From Pseudomonas lurida (GTDB lineage Bacteria; Pseudomonadota; Gammaproteobacteria; Pseudomonadales; Pseudomonadaceae), in contig NZ_JAAMRE010000040.1 in the NCBI RefSeq assembly GCF_013522705.1, positions 1 through 51,684 on the forward strand: a DNA stretch of 51,684 nucleotides, given 5' to 3'. Of the stretch, positions 9,212-16,090 are shown one piece after another. The notes under the pieces were generated by a model. The model was not told where the DNA came from, made no database searches, and worked only from the letters and a program-made list of their open reading frames with translations. The first letter of the stretch is position 1; each line of letters begins with the position of its first letter. A program made the translations under genes and the position numbers.

Positions 9212-10744
9212 ATGCGCTCTCTGACCCTGCACCTGAAAATCCTCATCACCCTTCTGGTGGTGCTGGGCATTTCGGTCACCGCCTACCAGATCTTCGTGCT
9301 GGGGATCCCCGTGACCGAGGACGCCACGGATGACCTGTGGAACATCGACGCCAAGGTCGAGTTCGTCGCCAGCCCCAAGGACCCGGTCAAGATCCAGATG
9401 TTCGTGCCGCCGTTGAGCCGTGACTTCGTCAGCCTCAACGAGAGCTTCATCTCCAATAACTACGGGGTGAGCGTCAACCGCATCGACGGCAATCGCAAGG
9501 TCACCTGGTCGGCGCGCCGGGCCAAGGGCAACCAGACCCTGTATTACCGCCTGGTGCTGACCAAGCGCTACAGCGGCGAAAAAGCCAAGATCAAAGGCCC
9601 GACCTTCCGTGACAGCATCGCCGTGGAAGGCCCGGAAAAAATCGCCGCCGAAGCCCTGCTGGCGCCGATCCGCCAGCACTCGGCCGACGTCGAGACCTTT
9701 ATCACCGAAGCCATCAAGCGCACCAATAACCTCAACGATGACAATGTGAAGCTACTGCTGGCGGGCGACCCCTCGACGCCGCACAAAGCCAAGATCGTCG
9801 AGCTGCTGCTGTCCATCGCCCACGTGCCGGTGGAAAAAGTCCACACCATCCGCCTGGTCGCCGACCAACCGCAAACCCCGGAACTGTGGCTGCGCAGCTT
9901 CAATGGCAACGACTGGCTGTACTTCAACCCGGAAACCGGCGAACCGGGCCTGCCCGCCGACCGCCTGCTGTGGTGGACCGGCGATGAAAACCTGATCACC
10001 GTCGATGGCGGCAAGAAAGCCATGGTCACCTTCAGCCTCAACAACAGCGAAATGAACGCGATTCGCCTGGCCAAGCTGACCGACGAAAACACCGACGCCA
10101 ATTTCCTCGAATACTCGCTGTACGGCCTGCCGCTGCAGACCCAGCAGACCTTCATGATCATGGTGATGATCCCGATCGGCGTGCTGGTGATCCTGATCCT
10201 GCGCAACCTGATCGGCCTGCAGACCCTGGGCACCTTCACCCCGGTGCTGATCGCCCTGGCGTTCCGTGAAACACAGCTGGGCTTCGGGATTGTGTTGTTC
10301 ACCATCATCACCGCGCTGGGGCTGTCCCTGCGCTCGTACCTGGAACACTTGAAACTGCAGATGCTGCCGAGGTTGTCGGTGGTGCTGACGTTTGTGGTGG
10401 TGTTGATCGCCGCGATCAGCCTGTTCAGTCATAAGTTGGGGCTGGAGCGCGGCTTGTCGGTGGCGCTGTTCCCGATGGTGATCCTGACCATGACCATTGA
10501 ACGCCTGTCGATTACCTGGGAAGAACGCGGCGCCAGCCATGCCCTGAAAGTGGCGATCGGTACGCTGTTCGCTGCGTCCCTGGCACACATCATCATGAGC
10601 GTGCCGGAGCTCATCTACTTTGTGTTCACCTTCCCGGCGATCCTGCTGATCCTGGTGGGCTTCATGCTGGCCATGGGTCGTTATCGCGGCTATCGCCTGA
10701 CCGAACTGGTGCGGTTCAAGGCCTTCCTCAAGGCTGATTCGTAA
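9212..10744 (+). CDS. rloB: Membrane protein with inactive transglutaminase domain, RloB
   Basis: Inner-membrane protein of 510 residues. One N-terminal membrane segment (about 7-29) leads into a roughly 300-residue extracytoplasmic region with a transglutaminase-like fold, described as inactive in this family; I see no Cys-His-Asp triad. From about 315 to 495 there are about six to seven hydrophobic helices, the 7TM_transglut arrangement. It lies between the periplasmic protease RloA and the cytoplasmic ligase RloC and probably links them across the membrane (inference). Its stop TAA shares one base with the rloC ATG, so translation is coupled. PGAP-type names are 'inactive transglutaminase family protein' or 'osmotic stress tolerance membrane protein RloB'. 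Confidence 0.85.
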   Translation: MRSLTLHLKILITLLVVLGISVTAYQIFVLGIPVTEDATDDLWNIDAKVEFVASPKDPVKIQMFVPPLSRDFVSLNESFISNNYGVSVNRIDGNRKVTWSARRAKGNQTLYYRLVLTKRYSGEKAKIKGPTFRDSIAVEGPEKIAAEALLAPIRQHSADVETFITEAIKRTNNLNDDNVKLLLAGDPSTPHKAKIVELLLSIAHVPVEKVHTIRLVADQPQTPELWLRSFNGNDWLYFNPETGEPGLPADRLLWWTGDENLITVDGGKKAMVTFSLNNSEMNAIRLAKLTDENTDANFLEYSLYGLPLQTQQTFMIMVMIPIGVLVILILRNLIGLQTLGTFTPVLIALAFRETQLGFGIVLFTIITALGLSLRSYLEHLKLQMLPRLSVVLTFVVVLIAAISLFSHKLGLERGLSVALFPMVILTMTIERLSITWEERGASHALKVAIGTLFAASLAHIIMSVPELIYFVFTFPAILLILVGFMLAMGRYRGYRLTELVRFKAFLKADS

Positions 10745-11730
10745 TGTTCGGCTTCTGGAAGACCTGGAAAGCCCTGGAGGCGCGGGGGATCATGGGCATC
10801 AACCGGCGTAATGCCGACTACGTGCTCAAGTACAACAAGCGCAGCCTGTACCCGATCGTGGATGACAAGATCATCACCAAGGAGCGGGCGCTGGCGGCCG
10901 GCATCCATGTGCCGGAAATGTACGGGGTGATCTCCACCGAAAAGGAAATCGACAAGCTCGACGAGATCATCGGCGGGCGCAGCGATTTCGTGATCAAACC
11001 GGCCCAGGGCGCCGGCGGTGACGGCATCCTGGTGGTGGCCGACCGCTTTGAAGGGCGCTACCGCACGGTGTCCGGCAAGATCATCAGCCACGAGGAGATC
11101 GAACATCAGATTTCCAGCATTCTCACCGGGCTGTACTCCCTGGGCGGCCACCGCGACCGCGCGCTGATCGAATACCGCGTGGTGCCCGACCAGATCTTCA
11201 AAAGCATCAGTTACGAAGGCGTGCCGGACATCCGCATCATCGTGCTGATGGGGTACCCGGTAATGGCCATGCTGCGCCTGCCGACCCGGCAGTCCGGCGG
11301 CAAGGCCAACCTGCACCAGGGCGCAATCGGCGTGGGCGTCGACCTGGCCACCGGCCTGACCCTGCGCGGCACCTGGCTGAACAACATCATTACCAAACAC
11401 CCCGACACCACCAACGCGGTGGACGGCGTGCAATTGCCCAACTGGGACGGTTTCATGAAGCTCGCGGCGGGCTGCTATGAACTGTGCGGGCTGGGCTATA
11501 TCGGCGTGGACATGGTGCTCGACCAGGAAAAAGGCCCGCTGATCCTGGAGCTGAATGCACGGCCGGGGCTGAATATCCAGATCGCCAACGACTGCGGCCT
11601 GACCTTGCGTACCCATGCGGTAGAGGCGCGGCTGGAAGAACTGAAGGCTGCCGGCGTGACGGAAACCGTGGAAGAGCGGGTGAAGTTCGTGCAGGCGATG
11701 TTCGGCCATATTCCGCCCGTTGAAGGCTGA
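10744..11730 (+). CDS. rloC: Alpha-L-glutamate ligase-like protein RloC (ATP-grasp)
   Basis: ATP-grasp protein of 328 residues related to RimK-type glutamate ligases. No signal peptide is present, so it acts in the cytoplasm. ATP-grasp landmarks are visible: FVIKPAQGAGGDGI (lysine and glycine-rich loop, about residue 81-94) and LILELNARPGLNIQ (Mg2+-binding Glu/Asn, near 270). Ligases of this kind form amide bonds between an amine and an acidic side chain or terminus using ATP. It overlaps rloB by one base. The pairing of an amide-forming enzyme with the protease-like RloA suggests opposing addition and removal of a tag (inference). Confidence 0.85.
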   Translation: MFGFWKTWKALEARGIMGINRRNADYVLKYNKRSLYPIVDDKIITKERALAAGIHVPEMYGVISTEKEIDKLDEIIGGRSDFVIKPAQGAGGDGILVVADRFEGRYRTVSGKIISHEEIEHQISSILTGLYSLGGHRDRALIEYRVVPDQIFKSISYEGVPDIRIIVLMGYPVMAMLRLPTRQSGGKANLHQGAIGVGVDLATGLTLRGTWLNNIITKHPDTTNAVDGVQLPNWDGFMKLAAGCYELCGLGYIGVDMVLDQEKGPLILELNARPGLNIQIANDCGLTLRTHAVEARLEELKAAGVTETVEERVKFVQAMFGHIPPVEG

Positions 11731-11760
11731 TCCGGCCTTCGAACTGTCTATCCCCGACAT

Positions 11761-11787
11761 CCCCTCTAGGAGCAAATCCTACAGGGG
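11761..11787. repeat. Hairpin between rloC and pabB
   Basis: CCCCTCTAGGA and TCCTACAGGGG flank a GCAAA loop, giving a stem of 11 with one C-C mismatch. No T-run follows on the plus strand, so it is a weak or factor-dependent terminator, or a processing hairpin. Confidence 0.5.
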
Positions 11788-11828
11788 ACTACAATCCCCT
11801 CCCCCGCGTCCTGGCTGATCCACCCCGC

Positions 11829-13172
11829 ATGTCGACCTGCACCGTTTATCCGCTGCCCTACCGGGCCAACCCCGCTGAGTATTTCGCGGCGATTCGCCAC
11901 GCCCCCGGTGCGGTGCTGCTCGACAGCGGCCGCCCGACGGCCGACCGCGGCCGCTATGACCTGCTCAGCGCCTGGCCGGAGACCACGTTGACGGTATCGC
12001 CTGACGAAAGCGGTGAGCATTTCCTGCAACGCCTGCGGGAAAACCTTACGCAGTTGGGTAAGGCCGACCTGCCGGCAGGATATGACCTGCCGTTTGCCGG
12101 CGGTTTGATCGGCTATTTGAGTTATGACTTCGGCCGGCATCTGGAGCAGATGCCGACCCTGGCGGTAGACGATCTGCATCTGCCGGATGCACGCTTGGGC
12201 CTGTATGCCTGGGCGCTGGTCAGTGATCACCTGGCGCAGACCAGCCAATTGGTGTTTCATCCGGCCCTGATCGACAGCGAACGGCAACGGTTAATGGCGC
12301 GGTTCACTCAAGCGCCCGTCGCCACTTCGGCCACCTTCGGGCTCCAGGGGCCGATGACGCCGGATATCACAGCGCAGGCGTACCGCCAGGCCATCGTGCG
12401 CATCCAGGACTATATCCAGGCCGGCGACTGCTACCAGGTCAATTTCGCCCAGCGCTTTCGCGCGCCGTGCAGCGGCGATCCCTGGGCCGCTTACTGCGCG
12501 TTGCGCGAAGCCTGCCCGACACCGTTTTCCGGGTTCCAGAGCCTGCCCGACCAGGGCGCGGTTCTCAGCCTGTCGCCGGAACGCTTCGTGCACATCAGCG
12601 AGCGTCGGGTCGAAACCCGCCCGATCAAGGGCACCCGCCCGCGCGGCCACACACCCGAAGAAGACGCCGCCCACGCCGCGGACCTGCTGGCCAGCCCCAA
12701 GGATCGCGCGGAAAACCTGATGATCGTCGACCTGCTGCGCAACGACCTGGGCCGTACCTGCCGCACCGGTTCGGTCAGCGTGCCGCAGCTGTTCAGCCTG
12801 GAAAGCTACCCCAACGTGCACCACCTGGTGAGCAGCGTCATCGGCACCCTCGCCGACGACAAGGACGCCCTGGACCTGATCGCCGGCAGCTTCCCCGGCG
12901 GCTCCATCACCGGCGCGCCGAAAATCCGCGCCATGCAGATCATCGATGAACTGGAACCGACCCGGCGCGGCCTGTACTGCGGCTCGCTGATGTACCTGGA
13001 CGTACGCGGCGAGATGGACAGCTCGATTGCCATCCGCAGCCTGTTGGTCAAGGACGGGCAAGTGTGCTGCTGGGGCGGCGGCGGGATCGTGGCGGACTCG
13101 CAGTGGGAGGCGGAGTATCAGGAGTCGTTGACGAAGGTGGCGGTGTTGTTGCGGACGTTGGAAGGGTTGTAG
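11829..13172 (+). CDS. pabB: Aminodeoxychorismate synthase component I, PabB
   Basis: Chorismate-binding enzyme of 447 residues that, with the PabA glutaminase, converts chorismate to 4-amino-4-deoxychorismate for p-aminobenzoate and folate synthesis. The chorismate-binding half (about 190-440) shows SLSPERF, the PIKGTRPRG motif with the Lys characteristic of PabB (anthranilate synthase TrpE has PIAGT), and FPGGSITGAPK. The N-terminal half has the TrpE/PabB N-domain. It stands as a single gene after rloC, with no pabA or pabC adjacent. The start MSTCTVYPL fits the family, though the upstream Shine-Dalgarno match is poor. Confidence 0.93.
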   Translation: MSTCTVYPLPYRANPAEYFAAIRHAPGAVLLDSGRPTADRGRYDLLSAWPETTLTVSPDESGEHFLQRLRENLTQLGKADLPAGYDLPFAGGLIGYLSYDFGRHLEQMPTLAVDDLHLPDARLGLYAWALVSDHLAQTSQLVFHPALIDSERQRLMARFTQAPVATSATFGLQGPMTPDITAQAYRQAIVRIQDYIQAGDCYQVNFAQRFRAPCSGDPWAAYCALREACPTPFSGFQSLPDQGAVLSLSPERFVHISERRVETRPIKGTRPRGHTPEEDAAHAADLLASPKDRAENLMIVDLLRNDLGRTCRTGSVSVPQLFSLESYPNVHHLVSSVIGTLADDKDALDLIAGSFPGGSITGAPKIRAMQIIDELEPTRRGLYCGSLMYLDVRGEMDSSIAIRSLLVKDGQVCCWGGGGIVADSQWEAEYQESLTKVAVLLRTLEGL

Positions 13173-13342
13173 AGGCTGGGGAGTCGACTGGGGGCAAGCC
13201 CTCTCCCGCTGGAAAAAGCCTGAATCAGAACCGCGCTGGACTGGGTTCGAGGGGGAGGATAGGTTCCAAATCCGACTATCCACCGCCGGTTGTGAAGGAC
13301 CACATGAAGCGACTGTCTGCTTGCCAGAAATCATTTCCTCGT

Positions 13343-13371
13343 TTGCATATCCCCTTGACCGCACCTATCAT
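13343..13371 (+). promoter_or_regulatory. Predicted promoter of higBA
   Basis: TTGCAT (13343-13348) and TATCAT (13366-13371) are separated by 17 bases. They sit immediately upstream of the perfect palindrome at 13372-13386 and about 25 bases before the higB start. Transcription would begin inside that palindrome. Confidence 0.6.
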
Positions 13372-13386
13372 CTCCCAAATTGGGAG
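13372..13386. promoter_or_regulatory. Palindrome at the higBA start site (candidate HigA operator)
   Basis: CTCCCAAATTGGGAG is a perfect inverted repeat of 7+1+7 bases abutting the -10 box. Its right arm also contains the GGGAGG ribosome-binding site of higB. Antitoxins of this class bind such palindromes to repress their own operon. Confidence 0.6.
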
Positions 13387-13395
13387 GACGCGGCG

Positions 13396-13698
13396 ATGAG
13401 AATAATTGCGCGGTCCACCCTGCGAACATTCTGGGAAAGCCATCCCGCTCATACCGATGCAAAAGCCCCCCTCACCGAATGGTATCGCCACGTGGAACAG
13501 GCCATTTATCCGACACCGCAAGCGCTGAAAGCACAGCTCAGGACAGCAAGCATTCTGAAGAGTGGCAGAGTTGTATTTAACGTGGGCGGCAATAAGTATC
13601 GAATGATCATGGCTATCGATTATCAGCGACAACTTGGCTTCATACGTTTCGTGGGAACCCATGCGCACTACGATCAAATCAATGCGGAGACCATCTGA
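13396..13698 (+). CDS. higB: HigB-family type II toxin
   Basis: RelE-superfamily HigB toxin of 100 residues, the usual size. Proteins of this family are ribosome-dependent mRNA interferases that cut translated mRNA. The C-terminal block is diagnostic (FNVGGNKYRMIMAIDY followed by GFIRFVGTHAHYDQI). The start MRIIARST was chosen because GGGAGG lies just upstream. An in-frame start at 13321 would place the promoter and operator inside the gene. The TGA overlaps the antitoxin ATG by one base, and toxin-first order is typical of higBA. The locus lies between core genes (pabB and thrH) and has lower GC than its flanks by eye, consistent with an acquired cassette. Confidence 0.9.
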   Translation: MRIIARSTLRTFWESHPAHTDAKAPLTEWYRHVEQAIYPTPQALKAQLRTASILKSGRVVFNVGGNKYRMIMAIDYQRQLGFIRFVGTHAHYDQINAETI

Positions 13699-14054
13699 TG
13701 AACATCAAACCCATTCATAGTCAGGAAGATCTGACCGCCGCGCTCGCACGCGTCGAGCAGCTATGGGGCGCAGAAGCCGGCTCGCCCGAAGGTGATGAAC
13801 TGGAGATCCTGGCCATCTTGATCGAGAAATACGAGGCCGAACACTTCCCGATGCCTGGGTCGGATCCAGTGGAAGCGATTAAATTCCGCATGGAGCAGTT
13901 GGGCATGACAGCCCGCGATCTTGAGCCTTTCATTGGTACGAGCGGGCGTGTTTCCGAAGTGCTGAATCACAAGCGCAAGTTGAGCTTGTCGATGATCAAA
14001 CGCCTACATGAAGGCCTGCGCATTCCTTACGAAAGCTTGCTGGCAGGCAATTGA
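13698..14054 (+). CDS. higA: HigA-family antitoxin (helix-turn-helix)
   Basis: Antitoxin of 118 residues with a C-terminal Xre-type helix-turn-helix (about 60-112). The recognition region reads MTARDLEPFIGTSGRVSEVLNHKRKLSLSM only in part here: TARDLEPFIG, then VSEVLNHKRKLS. The acidic N-terminal half (GDELEILAILIEKYE) probably wraps the HigB toxin. The gene shares one base with higB, so the two are co-translated, keeping toxin and antitoxin in balance. HigA normally represses the operon by binding palindromes at the promoter, and a perfect palindrome is present at 13372-13386. Confidence 0.9.
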   Translation: MNIKPIHSQEDLTAALARVEQLWGAEAGSPEGDELEILAILIEKYEAEHFPMPGSDPVEAIKFRMEQLGMTARDLEPFIGTSGRVSEVLNHKRKLSLSMIKRLHEGLRIPYESLLAGN

Positions 14055-14072
14055 GGCTCAGGCTTAACTTGC

Positions 14073-14100
14073 GCCCCATCGGGGCTTGCACCGATGGGGC
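14073..14100. terminator. Hairpin between convergent higA and thrH
   Basis: GCCCCATCGG and CCGATGGGGC form a perfect 10-base stem around GGCTTGCA. It sits between two converging genes 19 bases after the higA stop, a natural place for a shared terminator. A strong T-run is lacking on either side, and the loop resembles a REP core. Confidence 0.5.
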
Positions 14101-14120
14101 CCTCAGTCGCGCTAAAAGCT

Positions 14121-14737
14121 TTAAAGACTCAACGACCGATTCGACGCCTTGATAAATTCCTGCTTCAACGCCTCGAACGTATGCACCGCCGGAAACTGCG
14201 GGAATTCGCGGATCACATTGTCCGGCGCATGGAACAAAATCCCCTGGTCAGCCTCACCCAACATAGTGGTGTCATTGTAGGAATCGCCGGCGGCGATCAC
14301 GCGGTAGTAGAGGCTCTTGAAGGCCAGTACCGATTGGCGCTTGGGGTCTTTCTGGCGCAGTTGGTAGCTCACCACGCGATCGGTCTCGTGGTGATGAGGC
14401 GGTGGCAGAGCAAGGTCGGGAAACCCAGCTGGCGCATCAGCGGCTGGGAAAATTCATAGAAGGTGTCGGACAGGATCACCACCTGGAAGCGTTCGCGCAG
14501 CCAGTTGACGAACTCGACGGCGCCCTCCAGCGGCTTGAGGCTGGCGATCACTGCCTGGATATCGGCGAGTTTCAGGCCGTGTTCGTCGAGGATGCGCAGG
14601 CGCTGTTTCATCAGCACATCGTAGTCGGGAACGTCCCGGGTGGTGGCCCGCAGGGATTCGATGCCGGTTTTTTCGGCGAAGGCGATCCAGATTTCCGGCA
14701 CCAGCACCCCTTCCAGGTCAAGGCAGGCGATTTCCAC
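14121..14737 (-). pseudogene. thrH: Phosphoserine phosphatase/homoserine phosphotransferase ThrH, frameshifted
   Basis: HAD-superfamily ThrH, which in Pseudomonas dephosphorylates phosphoserine and can transfer the phosphate to homoserine. The N-terminal part has the DLEGVLVPE catalytic motif and VILSDTFYEF; the C-terminal part has AGDSYNDTTML. They are in different frames. The first frame runs through LGFPTLLCHRL and then hits a TGA near 14370, while the expected continuation (ETDRVVSYQLRQKDPK) is in the next frame. Restoring one base near 14389-14390 gives 205 codons, the family's normal length. The start is the GTG at 14737, which has GGAG six bases upstream. It may be a real inactivation or a one-base error in the assembly. 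Confidence 0.85.
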
Positions 14738-14888
14738 AAGACACTCCATATTGGTGTTATTGGTTGAGCGAACAAAAGGACTGCCGAACTCTAGCGATTC
14801 AAGCCCGTGGCCGCAACGCAGGACGGTTTTTGGTACCATCGCCCACCTATAGAGCGCTCAGCGCCACTGACCTGCAGGAACCGTGCTG

Positions 14889-15623
14889 ATGAACCAAGCC
14901 TTCGACGTCGTTGGACTCGCCGCGACTTACGCCAATAAATCTGCCCAGGACATCCTCAAACTGGCGTTCAGCCAGTTCGGCGACGACCTGTGGATCTCTT
15001 TCAGCGGTGCCGAGGATGTGGTGCTGGTGGACATGGCCTGGAAGCTGAACAAAAACGTCAAAGTGTTCAGCCTCGACACCGGTCGCCTCCATCCGGAGAC
15101 CTACCGGTTTATCGAACAGGTCCGTGAGTTCTACAAGATCGACATCGAACTGATCTCGCCCGACCAGAGCAAGCTGGAACCTTTCGTCAAGGAAAAGGGG
15201 CTGTTCAGCTTCTATAAGGACGGTCACGGCGAGTGCTGCGGTATCCGCAAGATCGAGCCGTTGCGCCGCAAACTCGCCGGCGTCAGCGCCTGGGCCACCG
15301 GCCAACGCCGCGACCAGAGCCCCGGCACTCGCAGCCAGGTGGCGGTGCTGGAAATCGACACAGCGTTTTCCACCCCGGAACGCACCTTGTACAAGTTCAA
15401 CCCGCTGGCGCAGATGAGCAGCGAAGAAATCTGGGGCTACATCCGCATGCTGGAGCTGCCTTACAACAGCCTGCACGAACGCGGCTTTATCAGCATCGGC
15501 TGCGAGCCATGCACCCGCCCGGTGTTACCGAACCAACACGAACGCGAAGGCCGTTGGTGGTGGGAAGAAGCCACGCAGAAAGAATGCGGGCTGCACGCCG
15601 GGAATATCATCAGCAAAGCCTAA
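14889..15623 (+). CDS. cysH: Phosphoadenylyl/adenylyl-sulfate reductase CysH (iron-sulfur type)
   Basis: Assimilatory sulfonucleotide reductase of 244 residues that reduces activated sulfate (APS in this subtype) to sulfite for cysteine synthesis. The paired cysteines of a [4Fe-4S] cluster are present, ECCGIRK near 115 and IGCEPCTRP near 205, which marks the APS-using, Pseudomonas-type enzyme. The C-terminal catalytic cysteine is in KECGLH. WISFSGAEDVVLVD is the ATP-pyrophosphatase-like P-loop. The ATG at 14889 has AGGA nine bases upstream; a GTG at 14883 is too close to it. It is monocistronic and diverges from thrH. Confidence 0.94.
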   Translation: MNQAFDVVGLAATYANKSAQDILKLAFSQFGDDLWISFSGAEDVVLVDMAWKLNKNVKVFSLDTGRLHPETYRFIEQVREFYKIDIELISPDQSKLEPFVKEKGLFSFYKDGHGECCGIRKIEPLRRKLAGVSAWATGQRRDQSPGTRSQVAVLEIDTAFSTPERTLYKFNPLAQMSSEEIWGYIRMLELPYNSLHERGFISIGCEPCTRPVLPNQHEREGRWWWEEATQKECGLHAGNIISKA

Positions 15624-15643
15624 GGGCTGACGCAGTTAAATAG

Positions 15644-15730
15644 GTGGGAGGGGGCTTGCCCCCGATAACGGTGGATCAGCCAGCTTAGCGCTGTCTGACA
15701 CTGCGCTATCGGGGGCAAGCCCCTCCCACA
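15644..15730. repeat. REPIN (inverted REP pair) downstream of cysH
   Basis: GTGGGAGGGGGCTTGCCCCC at the left and GGGGGCAAGCCCCTCCCAC at the right face each other across about 45 bases. Each half forms its own hairpin and the whole can fold into a long cruciform. It begins 21 bases after the cysH stop. Confidence 0.9.
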
Positions 15731-15981
15731 TTTGTTTTGAGTTTAACTTTTCGATGTACACACACTTGTAACCATAGGTGCCATTTATGTGTGCAATTCT
15801 CAGAAATCCGCACCATAAGGTAACACCGGTTCCGCATCATCCTGCGTACTGGCGAATAGCCCTGCCTCAACAGAAAAATAAATAGCTGTTCAAACGGTCA
15901 ATTTATATCGCTTTGAATTCAGATAGTTATTTATCCCACCTATAAAAACGAAATTACCCACAGTTTTGATAGATCCAAAAC

Positions 15982-15997
15982 TGGCACGCATGTGGCT
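15982..15997 (+). promoter_or_regulatory. Sigma-54-like promoter of the NCS1 permease operon
   Basis: TGGCACGCATGTGGCT matches the -24/-12 consensus (TGGCACG, four bases, TTGCW) at all but one fixed position; GG and GC are correctly spaced. The start would be near 16008, 83 bases before the permease ATG. A GCACCA half-site at 15810-15815 could be part of an activator (NtrC-type) site, but its other half is poor. Confidence 0.65.
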
Positions 15998-16012
15998 TAA
16001 GGTGAAAAGCGC

Positions 16013-16033
16013 TTTGTATACAATAAATACAAA
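16013..16033. promoter_or_regulatory. Inverted repeat downstream of the sigma-54 promoter
   Basis: TTTGTAT (16013-16019) and ATACAAA (16027-16033) are separated by seven bases. The left part also contains the small palindrome TTGTATACAA (16014-16023). It lies just after the predicted start, a position where a repressor could block transcription. No regulator gene is adjacent. Confidence 0.5.
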
Positions 16034-16090
16034 ACCTACATACACTTTGCCATCCGCGGCTTTGCTGCAGATGCCTTGGAGCCTGCCGGA

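Noticed and set aside
14369..14839. thrH N-terminal part as an independent 156-residue gene
   Set aside because: The sequence stops in mid-domain and the missing half follows in the next frame, so this is a frameshift and not a separate gene.
15644..15730. REP pairs as CRISPR repeats or terminators
   Set aside because: They occur as single inverted pairs, not as evenly spaced direct repeats, no cas gene is present, and there is no T-run at their ends.
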